A stretch of 10,499 nucleotides of DNA from an uncultured Eggerthellaceae bacterium (GTDB taxonomy: Bacteria > Actinomycetota > Coriobacteriia > Coriobacteriales > Eggerthellaceae): positions 1 through 10,499 of the forward strand of contig CAJUFC010000126.1 in assembly GCA_910585565.1 (NCBI GenBank). The letters are read 5' to 3'. Below are positions 1 to 6,767 of this stretch, piece after piece. Numbering within the stretch: position 1 is the first letter of the stretch; each line of letters begins with the position of its first letter. Made by a program: the position numbers and the translations under genes. The notes beneath the pieces were generated by a model. It saw only the letters and a program-made list of their open reading frames with translations. It was not told the DNA's origin and searched no databases.

Positions 1-162
1 GTCGATTGCGCCCGCCAGCGCCGTCGCGCTCATGGCGTCTTGGAAGTCATCCGAACGGGCGATGACAACCCACTCGCATCCGTCCGGGTACGCCGTCTTC
101 GAGATGTCGACGGAGGTCTGAACAGACGTGCCCTGTCCCACGCGCGTCGTGGCATTCTGGAT
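1..162 (-). other. Start of a cell-wall-binding repeat 2 (CWB2) module, cut by the window edge
   Basis: Residues about 2098-2152 of the metallopeptidase read T-T-R-V-G, then S-V-D-I-S-K-T-A-Y-P-D-G, then V-V-I-A-R-S-D-D-F-Q-D-A-M-S-A-T-A-L-A-G. This follows the CWB2 pattern (R-x-x-T-[AS]-x-x-I-[AS], then V-x-[IL]-A-x-x-x-x-[FY]-x-D-A-L-x-[AG]-x-x-L-A). CWB2 modules usually come as three tandem copies that hold proteins non-covalently to the wall. Only the first half of one copy is visible, so further copies should lie to the left of position 1. Confidence 0.8.
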
Positions 163-3100
163 GTCACGATCAGGCTCGATGGGGTCTACCGGCGGGTTCG
201 GATTGTCCGGGTTGTCCGGATCAACAGGCGGATTCGGATTGTCTGGGTTATCTGGGTTGTCTGGGTTGTCCGGATTCTCGGGAGAAGACGGCGTAAACGT
301 CACTGACAGCGAATCGAACTGCGACTCCACTGCATGCGAGTGCTCCGCCAGCTCCTTGTAGCTCTTCGTCGTCAGCGTCGTCTCGCCCTTGAGGCCGCTG
401 ACGCTCACGAGCAAGGACGCATTGCTTCCCATGACGCCGCTACGTGCAACCGTCATGACGTTCAGCACGCCACTGTCATAGGAATAGTACTTGTACACGT
501 TATTGTTGTTGTTCAGCGTCAGTGCCACATTGCAGGCATTGGCCGGATCGATTTGGAACGACGCCCGAACGGCGATGCTGCTCTCAGACACGTCCACCAA
601 AGCATCGAAGCCGCTCTCAGTCGTCATGAGCTGCACCGGGGCGTCCGCCACCTCGCCGTCCGTCGCGCCCGTGTCGCCGAAGGAGAACAGGCCGAACAGA
701 GGCTCGGACGTCGAAGGCTCCTCGGCCTCAGGCGCTTCCTCCTGCTCGATGGTATACGTGTTGCCCTGCGAGGTGACGACCGTATCGCCCTCCACATGGG
801 CCGACAGCGCCGCGATGTTGGCATCGCTGGACATAAGCAAGCTCTCGCCCTCGGCAGGCTGCATCTTGCTCGGCTTGCTGGAATCGATGATTTCGACATC
901 TGGCACGGGGCTCAGCTTCGTCATCGTGAGCGACGTACTCGTGACGCGCTGGCCCTCCAGGGTCAATGCGTTCTGAACGCGATAGAGCGAAACCTGCACC
1001 GACGTCATCTTGCTGAGCTGGTCTTTTTGAGCCTGGGTCTCGAACCAGAAGATCCAGCGACCGTCGCTCGTCTCGCCCAGCATGCCCTCATCGGGAACGT
1101 CAGCAAAGAACAGCTGCTCGCCGTTGAGGACGTTGCCATCCTGGTCGCGCAGAAGCACGATGTTATAGGACGGGTCACCGCGATACTCGCCATAGAAGAC
1201 GATGGAGCCCGCAGGAATGGTGCCCTGCTCGGTCACAGCGCCGTTCTCGTCCACCTGCTTGGTGTACTTGTAGTCAGCAGAAAGCCTGCCGAAGCCATCT
1301 GGCACGAGCTCGACATTGTCACTCGTCGGCCCGAGCACATCAAGCTCAGCGATAGCCAAGTTAGACATGTTCGTCGCCGTCATGCGCACATAGCGAGCGT
1401 CATAGGTATACATGAACGGATCGTTGGTGCCGTCCTCTTTGACCTTGTTGAAGTAGAGCGTGTACGACCCGTCGTCATTGACCTTGACATCGGGCTGCTC
1501 CTGCCACGTACTCGGGTCTGACGCATTGCCGACGAACGAGTTGCCCTGCTTGACAACCGTCCAGTTGGTGCCGTCGAGAGACGTCTCAATCTTGTAGCCA
1601 AACAGGCGATACTTGTACAGGTCCCCAGCAGGAACAAGCACCTCGTTCGTGTCCGGGTTCGTAGCGGCGTCACCCGCATAGCCCTCCGGTGCCGGCGTGA
1701 ACTTGAGCGCAGTCACCTGCTCGGTCGTGCCCATGTCAATGGTGACGCTCGGACGGTTCTGGGTAGAACCGATGCCGTAGTACACCGTGTCCTTGTCGCC
1801 ATCGAGCACGCAACCAATGGCAGACAGCTTCTCGACGCCGGGCTTGGTGTTGCCGTTGACGACGCCCGACTCGGGGTCCTCGTCGTTCTTCACAACTGTC
1901 TGGTCATGCACCGAGCTCATGGTCGTCGTGGCAGCCCAGCCCGTCTTGTCGATGGAGCCGTCATGCTGCACCTTGACCTCGGGAAGCGTACACACCGCCG
2001 ACTCGCCCAGCAGGCGATCAATCACCGTCACCGTATAGACGAACGTCTTGTTGTTCTCGGTCTTGATCGTGTCGGCATACACCTTCTTGCCGCCCTCGTC
2101 CTTGAGCTGGTCAGGCGTCACGAAGGCAACCACCTTGCCGTTGCGCTTGACCTCGTAGCCCAGAAGCGACTCTTGGCTCGCATTGGAGGACAGCGCAATC
2201 TTGACCTGGTTCGTGTTCTGAACGCGCTGGTCAGTCGCGTTGACAACCTCAGCGGTCACGGTCGCGTTTGTCGCAGAGCCGCTACCGCCCTGCATGCGAT
2301 AGTTGCGGCTGTCGTCATCGATGTACTGGAGCTTGCGCGTCTCCTTCTCGTACTGTGCGGCATAGGCCTCGGTCTCTGCCGAGGGGACCAGGCCCCAAGC
2401 GCGGAAGAAGTCGAGGCAGTCTTTGTTGGCCGCAGCACAGGCTGCCTGCATGAGGCCCTGGTCGCCTGCGGTGTTGGTCAAGGCATGCGGAGCCTTGGAC
2501 GGGTCGCGCAGATAGCTTTCCAAACGTGCGTAGAAGACGTTTTGCTGCTGCTGAGCGATGCCTTCTGCCGTCTCAGGATACAGCGTGAAGACCGAAGCGT
2601 TGTCATAGGCCAAGTGCAGCTGCCAATACATGGCAAGGTGCTTTGCCGGCAGGCTGGTCTGGCCGGTGACCATCGCGTAGACGGTGCTGTACGGCGTGCG
2701 GAACTTCTCGTTCGTCTCGCCTTCGGACATCGACTTGGCCAGCTGGGCAAACACGTTGTTGGTCACCTCGGCATGCGCGTACGCGGCAGCGTTGATGACA
2801 TGGCCGATCTCGTGAGACAAACCCCAGCCGCTGAACGTGGCCCGCTGCTTGCCGTCCACCGTCGTCACCGGGGCAAGGCGGAACGCAGAGCCCGTCGAGC
2901 CATACTCGATGCCGATGTGCTTGCCGCCGGCATACATGAAGGCGCCGGTGAACATGCGGTGATAGCGCACGTTGAGACGCATGAACGGATAGGCGTCCTT
3001 GTCAGTAGCCGCACGGTTCATGCCCTTGAACTGGTAGAAGTAGTCGATCTCTTGCTCCATGCCCGCGATGGTCGTCTCGAGCTTCTGAGCTGGGTTGGGG

Positions 3101-6100
3101 TCAGCCGCAAGGCAGGCATAGGATGCGTCTGCCGGCAGCGAGTACATCATGTTGTCGATCTGGATGTCAGTATAGTTGAGGATGCAGTTGTGCTTGTCGT
3201 ACGCATAGTCGTTGACGAATGCATTCGAAGATCCGGCATGCTTTGCCTCATGGCTGCTCGTCAAGTTGGCAACATGGGTCTTGAGCTCTTGCACATACTT
3301 CTCGATAGCGGCGGTGCGCTCGGCACCGGTGATGCCGTCAACGTTGAGCATCGGAATCTTCTCGGCACCCGTCACGCGCACGGTGTAGTTCTTGGCGCCC
3401 TTGGCACCGGTGTATTGCAGATAGAGCGAACCGCCCGACTCCTGAGCGTAGGAGCCGATGCGCGGAATCGTGATCTCGTTGCGGCCGGCCTTGAGTTGAA
3501 TAGCGCTCGACTGCCAGTTGGCCACCTCAGGATGCACCTGCGTCGCCACGAGGCGCAGATTGACGTTGTTACCCTTGGCGGTCGTGCCGTCGGTGTCCGT
3601 AACATAGATGACCACGACGTCACCTGCGGCCGCAACGCGTCCGAGCGACTGATAGTCAGACAGGCCCATCGCGATGCCGTTGGCGGGCGAGCCCGTAGCC
3701 GTAATCTGGTTGTCGACCGTCATGGGCTCAGCCGCAGCGCCCGTCCTCAGATACTCCAGCGCGTAGTTGAGGTCGGCGATCTGCATGTCGTGATGCGGAT
3801 GCATCTCGCCCTCGGGATTGGCGGCAGAAGCCGTGCCCGGCTGACGCTCGTTGGAACGAGCGATGAGCTCGTTGATCTGGGCCTCGGTCACGCCCTCTTT
3901 CACCTCGAGGCGCTGATCGTCGGTGAATATCGCAGCAATGTCATCATCGAGCGAGTTGTAGTTGTACAGCTTCATGTCCGCGATCGTGATGTAGTTCGTA
4001 TAGGCGTACACGTTGCTGGTGCGCAGCTCGAAATAGCTCGTCGTGAACTTCTCGTTCGCAACGATCTCGTAGTACTTGCGACCCTCGCTGTCATACTTGG
4101 TCGAGAGCTGCGTGTTAACGGTCTTGTAGCTGTTGTCGGCATCGAGGTAGCGGATGCGCACGGCCGAAAGCGCAGAGGTATGCTTGTCGGACGGCATGAT
4201 GCGCACCGTGTCCATCGTGGTGGGCTGATCAAGCGTGATGCAGGGGCCACGGAAGTTGGCATACGACACACCGCTGTCCCAGTCGTTGATATAGAGATAG
4301 GACTCAGCATCGTTGTCGATGAGGGCATTCCAGTCAGCAGCCGTCGCATTGGCGTTAGTGACGGTGCTGCCATCCTTCTTATAGATGGTATAGGACTTGT
4401 TCTGAATGCCCGTGATGCTCTTGATGTGCGTACTCGCCAAATTGCCGTCACTGGCATTGTCGGTATTGATGAGGTCGTACTTCGGCATCGAGGCCAAAGA
4501 GGAGCTGCGCGGGGATGCCTCGCCAGCGCTTGACCATCCCGAGTCGCCAAACGGGTTATGCGCCTGCACGCGGAAGGCATACTTCACGCCACCCTCCAGG
4601 CCAGCAATGCGATAGGAGGTCGACGTGATGTCGTTGACCGTGGTCACGGCAGATGAATTCCAGTTGATGCTTGCGGCACTGCCCTTGGCATACTGGACGG
4701 TGTAGCTCACGCCGTCGAACTTGCATCGCCACGTGACGTTGAGGCTTTGCACACCCACGGCAGCCGTAACGTATTCCGGCGTAGACGGAACGTTGTTGTA
4801 CTCGCACTTGGCCTCCACCGGCTCAGACCAGTTGCTGCGCCAGTTGCCGCTCACCGAGCGCACCTTCAGGGTGTAGGTGTTGCCGGCCTTGGCCGTGCCG
4901 CTCGACTTGCTGCCCTTGAACGTATAGGAGACATAGTGGGAATCGGTTGCCTTTTCGCCTTCGGTGAGAGCGGTCTTGGTATACCCCGGACCTGCGATGC
5001 TCACCTCATAGCCAGTGACGTTCGTCTGCTTCGTCCAAGCGAACGTAACGTCCTTGGTGCCCTCGGTGGCATTGGTCTTGGAGAACACGATGCTGTTCTT
5101 GTCGATCTCGGGGATGGAGAGCTGCGGCTCGGGAATGCGATTCTCGAAGTCCTGCAAGAACTCGACTGTTGCGATCTCGGCCAGCACTGGGTTCTTCTTG
5201 TCGGCGACCTTCGTCACGTCAATGGTGACCTTCTTGATGGCCACGCGCGTGCCCAAATCGATGATGACGGAGCCATCGTTCTCGATGGTGACGCCGCGCG
5301 CCTGCACCTTCGTCGCCGCAAACGCGTTGATGGAGTAGGCAGACAGGGCGGACGTCTCGGCGCCGACCGTGGCCTCTATCTCGATGGCGTCGCCCGCATG
5401 GGCCACAACGTTGCCATTCTCAGAGATGTCTTCGCCTGCCACGGCTTCCACCTTGACGGTGCCGCCAGTCATGGTGGAGGCGTTCGTCTTGGTCGCCTCG
5501 CCCGTCTCAGGGTTGACCGTCACCTTGGGGGTGGGAGCGGCAATGACGATGGCCTGGGCTTCCTTGGACAGAGCCGCGTTCGCGTCGCTCTCGTCAGCCG
5601 CCAGCGCGATGGATACCGGATTGTCCGCACTGATTGCCTGGCCGTTCTTAGAGGCAATCGAAACGGTGCTGTCGGCCTTCGTCTTGTCGATCAGGGCTTC
5701 GACGAGCGCCTTCTCATTCAGCTCAGCGCCATCCGCGCCCTTGGCCGTGCCCGTGACCTGCACGTCGTTGACAGCAGCAACGAGCGCCTTGCTGGGCTCG
5801 CCCATGTACGGATCGACCACCGTCGTCGCGCCTTCGTTGCGCACGACGACCGACAGGTCTGCGATGTCCACCTTGCCGTCGCCCGTCAGGTCGTAGTTGG
5901 TGTCGCCACGCTCGACGGCCTTGCTCATGACGTCAGCGTCGACATCGTTGATGACGCCGTCGTTGTTGAGGTCGCCCACTGGGATGACGCCCACGAGCGG
6001 CAGATAATCCTTGTCGCCCGGCGCGCCGTTCCCGCGGCCCTCGTTCTTGGAAATGATCTCGTACAGGTCAACGTTGACGCAGTTGTCGTTGACCGTAACG

Positions 6101-6456
6101 TTATCGATGGTGTACGTCAGATAGCGCGGTGCGCTGATCTCGAGCTTGTAGGTGCCGTTCTTGACGTGCGGCAGCACGAGGAACGACTTCTCCTCAAGCG
6201 CCTTGGCGATGGCGGTGCCCTGGATGGCCTCGCCTTCGACTGCTGCCCCCTCGCTTGCCGCAACCGGCGTCATCTTGAGCGTGAACGTCGTCTCAGCCAA
6301 AGCGTCCTCGCGCTTGAGCGTCACGTTCACCTCGCCAAGCGGCTCGCCTGCATAGGCGCTCACCCCTTGGTCGCTGGTCGGCTCCGCGAATGCGGCAGCT
6401 GGAACCAGGCCGACCGCCAAGATGGCGGCAAGCGCGTAGTTCAGCAACTTCCTCAT
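1..6456 (-). CDS. Secreted multidomain M60-family zinc metallopeptidase with dockerin, discoidin, FnIII and CWB2 modules (3' end outside window)
   Basis: I read 2152 codons without a stop, running off the left edge. The ATG (6456-6454) has a purine-rich RBS (AGGGAAAGGGG) just upstream and starts a signal peptide (M-R-K, hydrophobic core, A-F-A cut after residue 24). Modules by residue: beta-sandwich 37-135; type I dockerin about 159-209; discoidin-like segment to about 440; FnIII about 446-553 and 554-650; F5/8C (CBM32-like) about 698-835; M60 about 920-1390, with a beta-rich start, G-W-G-L-S-H-E-I-G-H at 1210-1219 and E1230 in A-E-V-T-N-N; FnIII-like about 1396-1490; second F5/8C about 1493-1720; unassigned 1724-1865; cohesin-like 1953-2052; Pro/Asn/Asp linker; CWB2 start about 2098-2152. 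HEXXH plus a later Glu is the zinc site of gluzincins; M60 enzymes cut mucin-type glycoproteins and often carry CBM32. A surface mucinase or glycoprotease is inferred. No LPXTG is seen, so wall attachment would rest on CWB2. It is divergent from glmU. The family call is secure, the substrate is not. Confidence 0.93.
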   Translation of the reverse strand, partial: MRKLLNYALAAILAVGLVPAAAFAEPTSDQGVSAYAGEPLGEVNVTLKREDALAETTFTLKMTPVAASEGAAVEGEAIQGTAIAKALEEKSFLVLPHVKNGTYKLEISAPRYLTYTIDNVTVNDNCVNVDLYEIISKNEGRGNGAPGDKDYLPLVGVIPVGDLNNDGVINDVDADVMSKAVERGDTNYDLTGDGKVDIADLSVVVRNEGATTVVDPYMGEPSKALVAAVNDVQVTGTAKGADGAELNEKALVEALIDKTKADSTVSIASKNGQAISADNPVSIALAADESDANAALSKEAQAIVIAAPTPKVTVNPETGEATKTNASTMTGGTVKVEAVAGEDISENGNVVAHAGDAIEIEATVGAETSALSAYSINAFAATKVQARGVTIENDGSVIIDLGTRVAIKKVTIDVTKVADKKNPVLAEIATVEFLQDFENRIPEPQLSIPEIDKNSIVFSKTNATEGTKDVTFAWTKQTNVTGYEVSIAGPGYTKTALTEGEKATDSHYVSYTFKGSKSSGTAKAGNTYTLKVRSVSGNWRSNWSEPVEAKCEYNNVPSTPEYVTAAVGVQSLNVTWRCKFDGVSYTVQYAKGSAASINWNSSAVTTVNDITSTSYRIAGLEGGVKYAFRVQAHNPFGDSGWSSAGEASPRSSSLASMPKYDLINTDNASDGNLASTHIKSITGIQNKSYTIYKKDGSTVTNANATAADWNALIDNDAESYLYINDWDSGVSYANFRGPCITLDQPTTMDTVRIMPSDKHTSALSAVRIRYLDADNSYKTVNTQLSTKYDSEGRKYYEIVANEKFTTSYFELRTSNVYAYTNYITIADMKLYNYNSLDDDIAAIFTDDQRLEVKEGVTEAQINELIARSNERQPGTASAANPEGEMHPHHDMQIADLNYALEYLRTGAAAEPMTVDNQITATGSPANGIAMGLSDYQSLGRVAAAGDVVVIYVTDTDGTTAKGNNVNLRLVATQVHPEVANWQSSAIQLKAGRNEITIPRIGSYAQESGGSLYLQYTGAKGAKNYTVRVTGAEKIPMLNVDGITGAERTAAIEKYVQELKTHVANLTSSHEAKHAGSSNAFVNDYAYDKHNCILNYTDIQIDNMMYSLPADASYACLAADPNPAQKLETTIAGMEQEIDYFYQFKGMNRAATDKDAYPFMRLNVRYHRMFTGAFMYAGGKHIGIEYGSTGSAFRLAPVTTVDGKQRATFSGWGLSHEIGHVINAAAYAHAEVTNNVFAQLAKSMSEGETNEKFRTPYSTVYAMVTGQTSLPAKHLAMYWQLHLAYDNASVFTLYPETAEGIAQQQQNVFYARLESYLRDPSKAPHALTNTAGDQGLMQAACAAANKDCLDFFRAWGLVPSAETEAYAAQYEKETRKLQYIDDDSRNYRMQGGSGSATNATVTAEVVNATDQRVQNTNQVKIALSSNASQESLLGYEVKRNGKVVAFVTPDQLKDEGGKKVYADTIKTENNKTFVYTVTVIDRLLGESAVCTLPEVKVQHDGSIDKTGWAATTTMSSVHDQTVVKNDEDPESGVVNGNTKPGVEKLSAIGCVLDGDKDTVYYGIGSTQNRPSVTIDMGTTEQVTALKFTPAPEGYAGDAATNPDTNEVLVPAGDLYKYRLFGYKIETSLDGTNWTVVKQGNSFVGNASDPSTWQEQPDVKVNDDGSYTLYFNKVKEDGTNDPFMYTYDARYVRMTATNMSNLAIAELDVLGPTSDNVELVPDGFGRLSADYKYTKQVDENGAVTEQGTIPAGSIVFYGEYRGDPSYNIVLLRDQDGNVLNGEQLFFADVPDEGMLGETSDGRWIFWFETQAQKDQLSKMTSVQVSLYRVQNALTLEGQRVTSTSLTMTKLSPVPDVEIIDSSKPSKMQPAEGESLLMSSDANIAALSAHVEGDTVVTSQGNTYTIEQEEAPEAEEPSTSEPLFGLFSFGDTGATDGEVADAPVQLMTTESGFDALVDVSESSIAVRASFQIDPANACNVALTLNNNNNVYKYYSYDSGVLNVMTVARSGVMGSNASLLVSVSGLKGETTLTTKSYKELAEHSHAVESQFDSLSVTFTPSSPENPDNPDNPDNPDNPNPPVDPDNPDNPNPPVDPIEPDRDIQNATTRVGQGTSVQTSVDISKTAYPDGCEWVVIARSDDFQDAMSATALAGAID
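181..276 (-). repeat. Tandem Pro/Asn/Asp-rich linker repeats in the metallopeptidase gene
   Basis: Positions 241-276 encode four consecutive N-P-D units of 9 bp each. Positions 217-252 and 181-216 encode two back-to-back copies of the 12-residue unit D-N-P-D-N-P-N-P-P-V-D-P, 36 bp each. The two 36-bp copies differ at several bases, most of them third codon positions, so the peptide is kept while the DNA has drifted. Such linkers are stiff and extended and commonly span the wall between a surface protein's working part and its anchor. Here the repeats sit directly before the CWB2 module. Confidence 0.9.
2767..2829 (-). other. M60 catalytic zinc site (HEIGH plus Glu)
   Basis: On the minus strand these codons read G-W-G-L-S-H-E-I-G-H-V-I-N, followed by A-H-A-E. 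H1215 and H1219 are the expected zinc ligands, E1216 the general base, and E1230 (in A-E-V-T-N-N) the third ligand, ten residues after the HEXXH. This matches the gluzincin pattern of the M60/enhancin family. All key residues are intact, so the peptidase is predicted to be active. Confidence 0.88.
5830..5982 (-). other. Type I dockerin domain within the metallopeptidase (duplicated calcium loops)
   Basis: Residues 159-209 of the metallopeptidase hold two EF-hand-like loops 27 residues apart. The first is D162-L-N164-N-D166-G-V-I-N170-D-V-D173. The second is D189-L-T-G-D193-G-K-V-D197-I-A-D200, preceded by N-Y. Both show the D-x-[N/T]-x-D-G-x-[I/V]-x-x-x-D pattern of dockerin F-hand motifs, with calcium ligands at loop positions 1, 3, 5, 9 and 12. 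A beta-rich stretch (residues 93-132, with N-G-T-Y-K-L-E-I and P-R-Y-L-T-Y-T-I) stands just before it, like the small modules that often precede dockerins. Dockerins bind cohesins, so this is a likely docking handle for a partner not identified here. The second loop has Thr at ligand position 3. Confidence 0.85.
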
Positions 6457-6503
6457 TCTTTTCCCCTTTCCCTCAATGCCTATGCATATTGTGCGTAGTT
6501 CAA

Positions 6504-6530
6504 GGGACTCCATCCCCTGTACGGAGTCCC
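6504..6530. promoter_or_regulatory. Inverted repeat / 5' leader hairpin upstream of the metallopeptidase gene
   Basis: GGGACTCC at 6504-6511 and GGAGTCCC at 6523-6530 form perfect 8-bp arms around an 11-nt loop, about 48 bp before the metallopeptidase start codon. In the minus-strand transcript this would fold as a stable stem near the 5' end. No U-tract follows in either direction, so it does not look like an intrinsic terminator. It could stabilise the mRNA or be a protein-binding operator. The structure is seen directly; its role is inferred. Confidence 0.6.
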
Positions 6531-6540
6531 CCTATGTATA

Positions 6541-6557
6541 GGTACCCGAATGGTACC
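6541..6557. promoter_or_regulatory. Paired GGTACC palindromes, operator-like
   Basis: GGTACC occurs at 6541-6546 and again at 6552-6557, an 11-bp centre-to-centre spacing or about one helical turn. The second copy is part of the perfect 10-bp palindrome ATGGTACCAT (6550-6559). Two dyads on the same DNA face in a divergent intergenic region are typical of binding sites for dimeric regulators. They lie directly next to a TATACA hexamer on the minus strand (6540-6535) and downstream of another candidate promoter. No regulator gene is visible in the window, so the binding protein is unknown. Confidence 0.45.
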
Positions 6558-6571
6558 ATCTTCCTGAAAGT

Positions 6572-6601
6572 TTTTTAAGAAAGATGTGCAGGAAATGTGA
6601 A
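6572..6601 (-). promoter_or_regulatory. Candidate promoter for the metallopeptidase gene
   Basis: On the minus strand TTCACA (6601-6596, one mismatch to the -35 consensus) is followed after 18 bp by TAAAAA (6577-6572, two mismatches to the -10 consensus). Transcription would start near 6565, placing the GGTACC pair just downstream of the start and the hairpin in the leader. An alternative is the TATACA at 6540-6535 as the -10, but it has no recognisable -35 and would start transcription inside the hairpin. Neither is proven. Confidence 0.3.
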
Positions 6602-6712
6602 CCATTCCCATAATTCTCCATCAATTTGGCAACGGTTTTCTAACAGCGGTCCGCCACGCACGAAAGACATGCGTGTTTTGCCGAATCGGAAGCCAGAGAC
6701 GGCATGATTCGC

Positions 6713-6718
6713 TATGAT
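6713..6718 (+). promoter_or_regulatory. Candidate -10 element for glmU
   Basis: TATGAT lies 49 bp before the glmU start codon and differs from TATAAT at one base. The position expected for a -35 (around 6690) does not resemble TTGACA, so the call rests on one hexamer. A promoter for glmU must lie somewhere in 6457-6767, because the next gene to the left faces the other way. Confidence 0.3.
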
Positions 6719-6767
6719 GAACGGAAGTTCCAATACATATATAAGCGGCACATGAGAGGGGTTCTGT

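Noticed and set aside
334..1521. Plus-strand open frame of 395 codons
   Set aside because: This is a codon-register shadow of the metallopeptidase gene. It ends where TCA serine codons appear on the coding strand.
1906..4533. Very long plus-strand open frame (875 codons) antisense to the metallopeptidase gene
   Set aside because: It is in exact codon register with the minus-strand gene. It stays open only because that gene avoids TTA, CTA and TCA codons. The peptide has no recognisable domain, whereas the minus strand encodes clear modules.
4747..6498. Plus-strand open frame of 583 codons opposite the signal peptide, dockerin and FnIII region
   Set aside because: It has the same codon-register shadow effect, with Arg/Val/His-rich low-information peptide and no domain signature.
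6655..6679. Hairpin CACGCA/TGCGTG followed by TTTT, terminator-like on the plus strand
   Set aside because: The stem is only 6 bp and the T-run only 4. No plus-strand gene ends upstream, so there is nothing for it to terminate.
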